Shown: positions 1-6,896 of the stretch, one piece after another | How the letters are laid out: each line of letters opens with the position of its first letter | How positions within the stretch are numbered: the first letter of the stretch is position 1 | Assembly: GCA_027349605.1 (NCBI GenBank) | Contig: DAIEMM010000381.1 | Coordinates: 1-11,965 of the forward strand | Direction: 5' to 3' | Source: Anaeromyxobacteraceae bacterium | GTDB lineage: Bacteria; Myxococcota; Myxococcia; Myxococcales; Anaeromyxobacteraceae | Length of the DNA stretch: 11,965 nucleotides | Position numbers and translations under genes: made by a program | Notes under the pieces: generated by a model | The model's input: only the letters and a program-made list of their open reading frames with translations | Database searches by the model: none | Told to the model about the DNA's origin: nothing

Positions 1-474
1 GTGGAGATGTTCGAGCACATGCGCAACTGGCCGGAGCTCTTCCGCCGCATCTCGGGCTGGCTGAACCCGGGCGGGAAGGTGTTCATCCACGTCTTCACGA
101 GCGCGCGGTTCGCCTACCTCTTCGAGACCGAGGCCGACGACGACTGGATGGGGCGTCACTTCTTCACGGGCGGGATGATGCCGTCCCACGACCTGCTGCC
201 GCGGGTGTCCGGCCCGCTCGCCCTCGAGGAGGACTGGGTCGTCCCGGGAATCCACTACGCGCGGACCTCGGAGGCCTGGCACGCGAAGCTCGTCGCCAAC
301 GCCGACGCGGCCATCGCCGCGCTCACCGGTCCGCTCCCCTCCGCCGAGGCACGCGTGCAGGTGCGGCGCTGGCAGATGTTCTTCCTGGCCTGCGCCGAGC
401 TCTTCGGCTTCGACCGTGGCCGGGAGTGGCAGGTCTCCCACTACCGGCTGGCCAGGACGGACGGGTCGCGATGA
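1..474 (+). CDS. SAM-dependent methyltransferase, CFA-synthase superfamily (coclaurine N-methyltransferase-like), 5'-truncated
   Basis: This is the C-terminal 157 residues of a class I SAM-dependent methyltransferase. The window edge removes the start, because the first codon (GTG) lies inside the conserved VEMFEHM motif that follows the SAM-binding fold. The fragment carries LNPGGKVFIHVF (about residues 22-33), FFTGGMMPS (54-62), HYARTSEAW (85-93) and the closing AELFGFDRGREWQVSHY. This pattern is closest to plant coclaurine N-methyltransferases and their bacterial relatives, a branch of the cyclopropane-fatty-acyl-phospholipid synthase superfamily. Family members are usually about 340 residues, so roughly half is missing. 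Its stop overlaps the next start (ATGA, 471-474), so it belongs to the lipid operon. The bacterial substrate is probably a lipid acyl chain, but that is inference from context. It is distinct from the second CFA-like enzyme at 2446. Confidence 0.85.
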   Translation: MEMFEHMRNWPELFRRISGWLNPGGKVFIHVFTSARFAYLFETEADDDWMGRHFFTGGMMPSHDLLPRVSGPLALEEDWVVPGIHYARTSEAWHAKLVANADAAIAALTGPLPSAEARVQVRRWQMFFLACAELFGFDRGREWQVSHYRLARTDGSR

Positions 475-1709
475 AGGTCGCGGTGGTCGGCTCCGGGATC
501 TCCGGGCTCGTCTCGGCGCACCTCCTCTCGCGCCGTCACGACGTGGTCCTCTTCGAGGCGGACGCCCGCGTGGGGGGCCACACCCACACGGTCGACGTCC
601 CGGAGGACGGTCGCACCGTGCCGGTGGACACCGGATTCATCGTCTTCAACGAGCGCACCTACCCGAATTTCCTCGCCCTCCTCCGCCAGCTCGGCGTCTC
701 CTGGAAGGAGAGCGACATGAGCTTCTCGGTGCGGAGCGACCGGCGCGACTTCGAGTACGGCGCCCCTGCGCTCTCCGCGCTGCTCGCCCAGAAGCGCAAC
801 CTGCTGGACCCGCGGTTCTACCGGATGCTCTACGACATTCCCCGGTTCTACCGGGAGGCGAAGGATCTCCTCGACGAGGGCTCGGAGATCCCGCTCCTCG
901 AGTGGCTCACGGCCCGCGGCTACTCGCGCGGGTTCGTCGAGGACCACCTGCTCCCGCTGGTGGGCTCGGTGTGGTCGTCGTCCTCCCAGGGGGTCCGCGA
1001 GTTCCCGGCCCGGTTCCTGGCCCGCTTCTTCGAGAACCACGGGTTCCTCGAGGTGAAGAAGGAGTTCCCCTGGCTCACGATCCGGGGCGGCTCGCGGGAG
1101 TACGTCCGGGCCATCCTGGGTGGCTTCCGGGGCGAGGTGCGCAGCGGGTCCCCGGTCGCGAGCATCACCCGCGGCGACGGGGTGACGGTGAAGGCCGCCG
1201 GCCAGGCCGCCGAGAGGTTCGACCATGCCGTGCTCGCGGTCCACGCCGACCAGGCGCTGCGCATGCTCGCCGACGCCTCGCCCCTCGAGACCGGGCTGCT
1301 CGGCCGCTTCCCCTATCGCGCCAACCAGGTCCGGCTCCACACCGACGAGCGGGTGATGCCGCGACGCCGGAAGGCCTGGGCATCCTGGAACTACCACCTG
1401 GACGACGCCGGACAGGACGGCGCCACCGTCACCTACTGGATGAACCGGCTCCAGTCGCCCGACACGAGGCGCGACTACTTCGTGACCTTGAACCGCAGCT
1501 GCGCCGTGGCCGACGACCGGACCCTGCTCGACGTCACCTACGAGCACCCCGTCTTCTCCACCCCCGGGGTCTCGGCCCAGAGGCGGCACGGGGAGCTCAT
1601 CCGCCACCGCGACACCAGCTACTGCGGGGCCTACTGGCGCAACGGGTTCCACGAGGACGGCGTGGTGAGCGCGCTCGCCGTGTGCAAGGCGTTCGGGGAG
1701 ACCCTGTGA
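471..1709 (+). CDS. NAD/FAD-dependent oxidoreductase, COG2907 / amine-oxidase-like flavoprotein
   Basis: The product is a 412-residue flavoprotein. The Rossmann FAD-binding motif GSGISG lies at residues 7-12, the FEADARVGGHTHT stretch at 28-40, and the closing FAD-contact segment CGAYWRNGFHEDGVVSAL at 385-402, which is characteristic of COG2907. The start at 471 is preferred over an upstream in-frame GTG at 426 because it places the dinucleotide-binding beta strand (MKVAVVGSG) at the N-terminus and gives a 4-base ATGA overlap with the preceding gene. Length is normal for the family. COG2907 genes repeatedly sit beside DUF1365 and CFA-like genes, as with Rv0449c in M. tuberculosis. The likely role is a redox step (desaturation, reduction or oxidation) on a phospholipid acyl chain modified by the neighbouring methyltransferases. 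The exact reaction is not known to me. No membrane segment is evident. Confidence 0.9.
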   Translation: MKVAVVGSGISGLVSAHLLSRRHDVVLFEADARVGGHTHTVDVPEDGRTVPVDTGFIVFNERTYPNFLALLRQLGVSWKESDMSFSVRSDRRDFEYGAPALSALLAQKRNLLDPRFYRMLYDIPRFYREAKDLLDEGSEIPLLEWLTARGYSRGFVEDHLLPLVGSVWSSSSQGVREFPARFLARFFENHGFLEVKKEFPWLTIRGGSREYVRAILGGFRGEVRSGSPVASITRGDGVTVKAAGQAAERFDHAVLAVHADQALRMLADASPLETGLLGRFPYRANQVRLHTDERVMPRRRKAWASWNYHLDDAGQDGATVTYWMNRLQSPDTRRDYFVTLNRSCAVADDRTLLDVTYEHPVFSTPGVSAQRRHGELIRHRDTSYCGAYWRNGFHEDGVVSALAVCKAFGETL

Positions 1710-2449
1710 CGCGCCGGGCGAGCGCCATCTACACGGGCACCGTGTCGCACGCGCGACGCGGCCCGCGCGCGCACGCCTTCTCCTACCGCATGTACATGCT
1801 GTACCTCGACCTCGACGAGCTGCCCGGGCTCGGGCTCCGGACGTTCCGGCGCGCCGACTACCTGGGCGACCCGTCCCGCGACCTCGCCACCGAGGTGCGC
1901 GACCGGGTCGAGGCGGCGCTGGGGTTCCGGCCCGAAGGGCCGGTTCGCCTCCTCACCCACGTGCGTTCCCTGGGCTACGTCTTCAACCCGGTGAGCTTCT
2001 ACTACTGCTTCGACGCGGACGGCGAGACGTTCCGGGCCGTGGTGGCCGAGATCACCAACTCCCCCTGGGGCGAGCGGCACGCCTACGTCCTCCCGGCCGG
2101 TCCGGACGGCGCCGCCTCCACCTTCGAGAAGGCCTTCCACGTCTCGCCGTTCTACCCGATGGAGCAGTCCTACGTCTGGCGTCTCCCCGCGCCGGGCGCG
2201 TCGCTGCAGGTCGAGATGGCGAACCTCGAGGAGGGAACCGAGGTCTTCCGGGCCAGGCTGGCCATGCGCCGCAGCGGCGACCTCTCCCCCGCCGCGCTCC
2301 GGCGCGCCGCCTTCCTCCAGCCGCTCATGGCCTGGAAGGTCCACGCCGCCATCTACTGGCAGGCCTTGCGACTCTGGGTGAAGGGCACCCCGTTCCACGT
2401 CCACCCCGACAAGCGCGCGGCCGCGTCCGCGCCGAGGAGCACGCCATGA
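1706..2449 (+). CDS. DUF1365 family protein (COG3496)
   Basis: The product is 247 residues and full length for DUF1365. Diagnostic segments are the N-terminal SAIYTGTVSHARRGPRAHAF (6-25), LTHVRSLGYVFNPVSFYYC (83-101), FHVSPFYPM (144-152) and the C-terminal IYWQALRLWVKGTPFHVHP (216-234). The GTG start overlaps the upstream stop (GTGA, 1706-1709) and has a strong Shine-Dalgarno GGGGAG at 1695-1700 inside the previous gene. The biochemical function of DUF1365 is not established. Its persistent pairing with COG2907 flavoproteins and CFA-like enzymes (Rv0448c in M. tuberculosis) suggests an accessory role in acyl-chain modification, perhaps lipid presentation or an additional catalytic step. That is inference from context. 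The His/Tyr-rich conserved segments could form a binding site, but I see no recognised catalytic motif. Confidence 0.92.
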   Translation: MTRRASAIYTGTVSHARRGPRAHAFSYRMYMLYLDLDELPGLGLRTFRRADYLGDPSRDLATEVRDRVEAALGFRPEGPVRLLTHVRSLGYVFNPVSFYYCFDADGETFRAVVAEITNSPWGERHAYVLPAGPDGAASTFEKAFHVSPFYPMEQSYVWRLPAPGASLQVEMANLEEGTEVFRARLAMRRSGDLSPAALRRAAFLQPLMAWKVHAAIYWQALRLWVKGTPFHVHPDKRAAASAPRSTP

Positions 2450-3672
2450 CGAGCCAGGCCCAAGCCGGGACCGCGCCCCCCTCCGGACTCTCCTTCCGCG
2501 CCCTCGTGCTGCCACGCCTCTCCGGCCTCACCGACGGCCAGCTCACCCTGCGTGAAGGGGGAGCGAGCACCACCTTCGGGAGCCCGGCCGCCGACGGCCT
2601 CTCCGCCGAGGTGGTGGTCCGCCACCCGGCCTTCTGGCGCCGGGTCGCCACCGGCGGAACGCTGGGGTCCGCCGAGTCCTACGCCGCCGGTGAATGGGAC
2701 ACCCCCGACCTCACCTCGGTGGTCCGCCTGGTGGCCCGGAACGTGGCCGCCATGGACGGCCTGGAGGGGGGGCTGGCCGCGCTCCGCCGCCCGGTCGACG
2801 CGATCCGGCACGCCCTCCGCCGCAACACGCGGACCGGCAGCCGCCGGAACATCGCCGAGCACTACGACCTGGGCGACGACTTCTTCCAGCTCATGCTCGA
2901 CCCCACCATGACCTACTCCTGCGGGGTCTTCGAGCGCCCCGACGCCACCCTCGAGGAGGCGAGCATCGCCAAGATCGACCGGCTCTGCCGCATGCTCCGG
3001 CTCGGTCCCGAGGACCACCTGCTCGAGATCGGCACCGGCTGGGGCGCCTTCGCCCTCCACGCCGCCTCCCGCTACGGATGCCGCGTCACCACGACCACGA
3101 TCTCGGCGAACCAGCTGGCCCGCGCCCGCCGGCGCGTCGCCGACGCCGGGCTCTCCGACAGCGTGACCGTCCTCCACACCGACTACCGGGACCTCCAGGG
3201 CCGTTTCGACAAGCTCGTCTCGGTGGAGATGCTCGAGGCGGTGGGCGCCGACTACTACGGCACCTTCTTCTCGAAGTGCGCCTCCCTGCTCGAGGACGAC
3301 GGGCTCATGGCGCTCCAGACCATCACCATCGCCGACGCCCGGTACGAGCAGCACGTACGGGGGGTGGACTTCATCAAGCGCTACGTGTTCCCGGGCTCGA
3401 ACATCCCCTCCATCACCGCGCTGCTCCAGGCCGCCACCCGCTCCTCCGACCTGACCCTGCGGCGCCTCGACGACATCGGCCCGCACTACGCGACCACGCT
3501 GGCCGCCTGGCGGGAGAACCTGGCCCGGAACGCCGACGCGGTGGCGCGGCTCACCGACGAGCGCTTCCGCCGCATCTGGCACTTCTACCTCTGCTACTGC
3601 GAGGCCGGCTTCGCCGAGGGCTACCTCGGCGACGCCCAGATGCTGCTCAGCCGCCCCCGCGGGAGGGCCTGA
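2446..3672 (+). CDS. Cyclopropane-fatty-acyl-phospholipid synthase-like methyltransferase (UfaA1/Cfa family)
   Basis: The product is a 408-residue CFA-synthase family enzyme that should transfer the SAM methyl group to a double bond of a phospholipid acyl chain at the inner membrane. An N-terminal region (about 1-125) precedes the methyltransferase fold. Visible motifs are RNIAEHYDLGDDFF (134-147), MTYSCG with Cys159, the SAM site LLEIGTGWG (192-200), SVEMLEAVG with Glu264, FIKRYVFPG (309-317) and Tyr348. Aligned by eye with E. coli Cfa, Cys159, Glu264, Ile293 and Tyr348 match Cys139, Glu239, Ile268 and Tyr317. Gln291 replaces His266 of the bicarbonate site. That suggests the branch making methyl- or methylene-branched acids (UfaA1/TmsB/UfaM type) and not classic cyclopropanation, though this is unproven. 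The start is clear: ATGA overlap with the previous gene and a GAGGAG ribosome site at 2434-2439. Confidence 0.93.
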   Translation: MTSQAQAGTAPPSGLSFRALVLPRLSGLTDGQLTLREGGASTTFGSPAADGLSAEVVVRHPAFWRRVATGGTLGSAESYAAGEWDTPDLTSVVRLVARNVAAMDGLEGGLAALRRPVDAIRHALRRNTRTGSRRNIAEHYDLGDDFFQLMLDPTMTYSCGVFERPDATLEEASIAKIDRLCRMLRLGPEDHLLEIGTGWGAFALHAASRYGCRVTTTTISANQLARARRRVADAGLSDSVTVLHTDYRDLQGRFDKLVSVEMLEAVGADYYGTFFSKCASLLEDDGLMALQTITIADARYEQHVRGVDFIKRYVFPGSNIPSITALLQAATRSSDLTLRRLDDIGPHYATTLAAWRENLARNADAVARLTDERFRRIWHFYLCYCEAGFAEGYLGDAQMLLSRPRGRA

Positions 3673-3673
3673 C

Positions 3674-4357
3674 GTGATCGCCACGACGATCGTCGCCTCC
3701 GTCCTCCTCGCCGCCACCACCCAGGTGGAGCGGTTCCAGGGAGTGGCCCGCGGGAGCGACGGCTCGGTGGCCTACGTCGAGACCCACGAGGTCCGACTCT
3801 CGGGAGGGCGCGTCGTCTCGGCGGAGACCCGCTATGCCGATGCGGAGGGGCGCACCATCGCCCGGCTGCTCTCGGCCTACTCCCCGGGCTCCTTCGCGCC
3901 CGACTACGAGTTCCAGGACCTGCGGACCGGGGCGCGGGAGGCGGTCCGGCGCGACGGCGACGGCGTCCGTCTGCTCGACGGCGACCGGGCCAGGGTCCTT
4001 CCCCTCCCGGAGGACGTGCCGCTCGTCGCCGGGCAGGGGCTCGACCGCTATGCCCGGGCCCACCTCGACGAGCTGGCCCGGGGCGAGGTCCTCGAGGTGT
4101 CCCTCGCCCTCCCCGGGCGCCTCGACGCCTTCGGCTTCCGGCTCCGCGGCGAGCGGCTCGACAGCGGACGGGTGCGGGTCCGCTTCGAGCCCACCAGCTT
4201 CTTCCTCCGGATCCTCGCCCCCTCCCTCGAGGGGGAGTACGACCCGGCCACGCGCCGTCTCGTCCGCTACGTCGGCGTTTCCAACGTCGCGGCCCAGGAC
4301 GGTTCCCCCCAGAAGGTGGAGATCGCCTATTCCTACGCAGAGCCAGCCGCGTCCTGA
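3674..4357 (+). CDS. Hypothetical protein, possibly exported, in lipid-modification operon
   Basis: The product is a 227-residue protein of a family I do not recognise. The first 15 or so residues are hydrophobic (MIATTIVASVLLAATT) and could be a signal peptide, although the n-region has no positive charge, so export is only probable. The rest is hydrophilic and rich in short alternating strands (for example GSVAYVETHEVRLSGGRVV and LDSGRVRVRFEPTSF), which looks like a beta-sandwich or lipocalin-like fold. The final part contains LEGEYDPATRRLVRYVGVSN. No catalytic motif is evident. The GTG start lies one base after the previous stop and has a strong ribosome site, GGGAGGG, at 3661-3667. Its place between the CFA-like enzyme and the membrane proteins implies a role in the same lipid pathway, possibly binding a modified lipid in the periplasm. 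That role is inference. Confidence 0.8.
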   Translation: MIATTIVASVLLAATTQVERFQGVARGSDGSVAYVETHEVRLSGGRVVSAETRYADAEGRTIARLLSAYSPGSFAPDYEFQDLRTGAREAVRRDGDGVRLLDGDRARVLPLPEDVPLVAGQGLDRYARAHLDELARGEVLEVSLALPGRLDAFGFRLRGERLDSGRVRVRFEPTSFFLRILAPSLEGEYDPATRRLVRYVGVSNVAAQDGSPQKVEIAYSYAEPAAS

Positions 4358-4409
4358 CCGCATCTCGTCCCTCCTCGGCGTCGCCGGCTTCGCCGGAAAC
4401 GTCGCCGGC

Positions 4410-4985
4410 GTGGCGTTCCTCTGGAACGTGCCGGTCGCCTACCGTCCCACCGACATCGACCGGTGGGCGGCGCTCTCCCTCGCCCACCCCCAGGCGACGG
4501 TGGCGAGCGCCGTGTCGTTCATCCTGGGACTGGTCGCGCTGTCCGGATGGGCGGCGGCGCTGGGCCGCCAGGTGGACACCCCGTGGGCCCGCCTCGGCGC
4601 CTCCTCGATCGCCGTCGGCGCGCTCTTCAATGCGGCCGGCTGCGTGACGCCGCTGGTGCTGGTCTCGCACGTCCTTCCCGGCTGCGAGGGGGCTGCGTGC
4701 GCGCCGGCGGCCCGTGCGCTGCTCGGCGTCACCCTCTCGCTCGATGCCCTCTTCAACCTCCTCCTCGGCATCGGGCTCCTCGCCCTGGGCGCCGCACTGT
4801 GGGGAAAGGGCGTCCGCGCGCTCGCCCTCCTGGGGCTCGTGGCCGGGGCGGCCTCGATCCCGGTGGCCGGACAGCCCTTCTCGGAGGCGGCCGCGAAGCT
4901 CCTCGGCGTGGCCGGTCCGCTCTGGCTCGCCTTCGTCCTCTGGTCCAGCGTGCGCCTCTGGCGGGGCGCCGTCGAGCGGCCGTGA
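4410..4985 (+). CDS. Small polytopic membrane protein of unknown function (start uncertain)
   Basis: At least 191 residues, mostly hydrophobic, with about four to five predicted membrane helices, including segments near AVSFILGLVALSGWAAAL, LGASSIAVGALFNAAG, SLDALFNLLLGIGLLALG and LALLGLVAGAASIPV. One loop holds a cysteine pair (LPGCEGAACAP) that could form a disulfide. I do not recognise the family. The start is problematic. The coding frame clearly extends upstream to about 4362, where ISSLLGVAGFAGNVAGVAF would be a first membrane helix, but no ATG, GTG or TTG lies in this frame between the preceding stop at 4357 and the GTG at 4410. I give 4410 as the first canonical start. An ATC start at 4362, or a base change or error, would restore the helix. 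The stop overlaps the next gene (GTGA, 4982-4985), so it is translationally coupled to the DUF1295 gene. Confidence 0.7.
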   Translation: MAFLWNVPVAYRPTDIDRWAALSLAHPQATVASAVSFILGLVALSGWAAALGRQVDTPWARLGASSIAVGALFNAAGCVTPLVLVSHVLPGCEGAACAPAARALLGVTLSLDALFNLLLGIGLLALGAALWGKGVRALALLGLVAGAASIPVAGQPFSEAAAKLLGVAGPLWLAFVLWSSVRLWRGAVERP

Positions 4986-5761
4986 CCACGGTCCTCGCGA
5001 CCTGCGCCGCCGCCATCGCGGCCTACGTGGCGATCGTGTGGGCCCTTTCCCTGCCGCTGCGGGACGCATCCATCGCCGACGTCTTCTGGGGCCCGGGCTT
5101 CGCCTTCGTGGCGATCGTGGCGGCCTCGCTGTCGCCTCCCTCGGATCGGGCCACGCTGCTCGTGGTCCTCACCTCCGTGTGGGGACTCCGTCTGGCTCTC
5201 CACATCGGAACCCGCTGGCGCAAGAAGAAGGAGGAAGACCGGCGCTACCAGGCCATGCGGGCCACCTGGGGAGACCGCTTCCCCGTGGTGAGCCTCTTCA
5301 CCGTCTTCCTCCTGCAGGGAGGGCTCCTCTGGATCGTCTCCCTCCCGCTCCAGGCCGGCGCGGCGCTCGGAGCGGACCACCCGCTCGGCCTGCTCGACCT
5401 GGCCGGGGCGCTGATCTTCGCCGCGTGGCTCGCGTTCGAGGCGGTGGGCGACGCGCAACTCGCCCGGTTCCTCTCCGACCCGGCCAGCCGGGGCCGGGTG
5501 ATGGAGACCGGCCTCTGGCGGTACACGCGCCACCCCAACTACTTCGGCGACGCGCTCCTGTGGTGGGGACTGGGGCTCATCGGCGCGGGCACGGGAGCCC
5601 TCTGGTGTCTCGCCGGGCCGGCCCTCATGTCCTTCCTCCTGGTGAGGGTGTCCGGGGTCTCCCTCCTCGAGAAGGACATCGCCGGCCGGCGCCCCGAGTA
5701 CGTGGCCTACGTCCGTCGCACCAGTCCCTTCCTCCCCCTGCCACCCTCGCGGGATCCCTGA
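4982..5761 (+). CDS. DUF1295 / steroid 5-alpha-reductase-like membrane protein
   Basis: The product is a 259-residue integral membrane protein with about five to six helices. The DUF1295 signature is clear: SIADVFWGPGF (30-40), WGLRLALHIGTRW (67-79), and the C-terminal cofactor-binding region GLWRYTRHPNYFGDALLWWG (177-196), followed by EKDIAGRRPEYVAYVRRTSPF. Proteins of this fold (isoprenylcysteine methyltransferases, sterol and steroid reductases) bind SAM or NADPH at the RHPNY region. DUF1295 members are usually thought to be reductases, but the substrate here is unknown. The GTG start overlaps the previous stop. The equivalent gene Rv0446c neighbours ufaA1 in M. tuberculosis, so a role in acyl-chain reduction or modification is likely by context. 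It is the last gene of the lipid operon, and its stop codon sits in the loop of a perfect hairpin. Confidence 0.92.
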   Translation: MTTVLATCAAAIAAYVAIVWALSLPLRDASIADVFWGPGFAFVAIVAASLSPPSDRATLLVVLTSVWGLRLALHIGTRWRKKKEEDRRYQAMRATWGDRFPVVSLFTVFLLQGGLLWIVSLPLQAGAALGADHPLGLLDLAGALIFAAWLAFEAVGDAQLARFLSDPASRGRVMETGLWRYTRHPNYFGDALLWWGLGLIGAGTGALWCLAGPALMSFLLVRVSGVSLLEKDIAGRRPEYVAYVRRTSPFLPLPPSRDP

Positions 5762-5770
5762 GGGATCCCG
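5750..5770 (+). terminator. Perfect 9-bp hairpin at the operon end, stop codon in the loop
   Basis: CGGGATCCC (5750-5758) and GGGATCCCG (5762-5770) are perfect reverse complements separated only by TGA (5759-5761), the stop codon of the DUF1295 gene. No T-run follows, so it is not a classical intrinsic terminator. It could pause polymerase, protect the 3' end of the lipid-operon message, or limit read-through into carD, which starts about 40 bases further on. The hairpin is read directly from the sequence. The function is inference. Confidence 0.5.
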
Positions 5771-5810
5771 GCGTTGCCGGTCCCCGGGCCGCGTGGTAAC
5801 GGTGGGCGCC

Positions 5811-6896
5811 GTGAGAACGCCCGGGAAGCGCGAGCGCGCCGAGAAGCAGGAAGAGGAAGTCCCCTCCGCGGGCGGAACCATCGCCTCGTCGTCCGACCTG
5901 AAGGCCGGCGACCGCGTGGTCTACCCGAAGCAGGGCGTCTACCGCGTCACCGGGCTCGAGCAGAAGGACATCGCCGGCCAGCGGCTCGAGTTCGTGAAGA
6001 TGACGCGGGAGGAGGACGGCGCCACGGTCCTCGTGCCTCTCGGGAAGGTCGCCACCATCGGCCTGCGGCGGGTCGCCTCGGCCGAGGACATCGAGGGGGT
6101 CTTCCACTACCTCGGCGCCTCCTACGACGACCCCGAGCTGGACTGGAAGGTCCGCCACCGCGACAACGTCGAACGCCTCATCGCCGGAGGCGTGCTGGGC
6201 GTGGCCGAGGTGGTGAAGGGGCTTCACTCCTTGTCTCGACTGCGCCCGCTGCCCGCCAAGGAGCGCGAGCTCTACGACAGCTCCCGCCACCTGCTGGTGA
6301 ACGAGATCTCGGTCGCCCTCGGCGTTCCCGCCGTGATCGCCGAGGACTACATCGACTACGCGCTCATGCCGCCCGCCGGGGTGAAGCTCCCCCTGAAGAC
6401 GCCTCCCACCCCGGTCGAGCTGAAGGGGCCGCCGTGGAAGCGGAAGAAGCCGGCGGCCGCCGAGGACGAGGACGACCTCGGGCTGGCCGAGCTGGGCATC
6501 GACCTCGGCGCGCTGGAGGGTGCCGCGGTGGGTGAGTCGGAGGACTCCGAGGAGGGCGAGTCCGAGGGCGAAAAGCCCGCGGAGGAAGGCTCCGAGGAGC
6601 AGGCGGCCGTCCCGGTCAAGGTGGCTCCCGCCAAGGTGGCGCCCCCCAAGGCCCCGGCGACGGTGAAGGCCGCGAAGCCGGCGAAACCGGCAACCGCACC
6701 GAAGCCGGTTCCCGCCGCGAAGAAGCCGGCTCCGCCGCCCAGGGCCGCGCCGCCGGCGAAGAAGGCCGCTCCGCCTCCCGCGAAGAAGGCCGCCCCTCCC
6801 GCCAGGAAGGCACCGCCTCCCGCGAAGAAGCCAGCGCCCAAGAAGGCGGCTCCGGCGAAGAAGCCGGCAAAGCCGGCCAAGGGGAAGAAGAAGTGA
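5811..6896 (+). CDS. carD: CarD-type transcriptional regulator with histone H1-like C-terminal tail
   Basis: The product is a 361-residue global regulator. Residues about 30-185 form a CarD_CdnL_TRCF domain: an RNA-polymerase-interacting module (LKAGDRVVYPKQGVYRVTGL, then the VLVPLGKV region) and a helical part ending in AEDYIDYALMP. A linker leads to an acidic stretch (about 217-264, rich in E, D and S) and a basic tail (about 270-361) of repeated PAKKAAPP-like units. This architecture matches CarD of myxobacteria. M. xanthus CarD has an HMGA-type tail with AT-hooks (RGRP). No such motif is visible here, and the tail is H1-like, as reported for Anaeromyxobacter CarD. The known role is to act with CarG at promoters including ECF-sigma-dependent ones. 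The GTG at 5811 is chosen for the GGTGGG at 5801-5806; in-frame GTGs at 5793 and 5802 are alternatives. The stop overlaps carG. Confidence 0.93.
   Translation: MRTPGKRERAEKQEEEVPSAGGTIASSSDLKAGDRVVYPKQGVYRVTGLEQKDIAGQRLEFVKMTREEDGATVLVPLGKVATIGLRRVASAEDIEGVFHYLGASYDDPELDWKVRHRDNVERLIAGGVLGVAEVVKGLHSLSRLRPLPAKERELYDSSRHLLVNEISVALGVPAVIAEDYIDYALMPPAGVKLPLKTPPTPVELKGPPWKRKKPAAAEDEDDLGLAELGIDLGALEGAAVGESEDSEEGESEGEKPAEEGSEEQAAVPVKVAPAKVAPPKAPATVKAAKPAKPATAPKPVPAAKKPAPPPRAAPPAKKAAPPPAKKAAPPARKAPPPAKKPAPKKAAPAKKPAKPAKGKKK
6717..6890 (+). repeat. Degenerate in-frame repeat encoding Lys/Ala/Pro tail of CarD
   Basis: Imperfect units of about 21-24 bases encode variants of AKKAAPPP. The clearest run begins at 6756, 6780, 6801 and 6822, with an earlier related unit at 6717. 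All are multiples of three, so unit gain or loss keeps the frame. The DNA is GC-rich purine/pyrimidine-skewed low-complexity sequence. It is coding and is not a mobile repeat. Confidence 0.7.

Noticed and set aside
2353..3720. Long minus-strand open frame (455 codons)
   Set aside because: It is antisense to the CFA-like gene. The peptide is low-complexity Gly/Val/Glu-rich sequence with no motif, as expected from the complement of GC-rich codons.
3834..4362. Upstream extension of the membrane protein frame to ATG 3834
   Set aside because: The translation is Ser/Pro/Arg-rich and lies wholly over the beta-rich hypothetical gene in another frame. Only the part after about 4362 looks real.
5774..5802. 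TTGCCG and TAACGG at 17-base spacing before carD as a sigma-70 promoter
   Set aside because: The -10 element matches only two of six positions, and the implied start would fall almost on the start codon.
6717..6890. CRISPR-like or satellite repeat
   Set aside because: Units are coding, degenerate, contiguous without spacers and in frame with the CarD tail.
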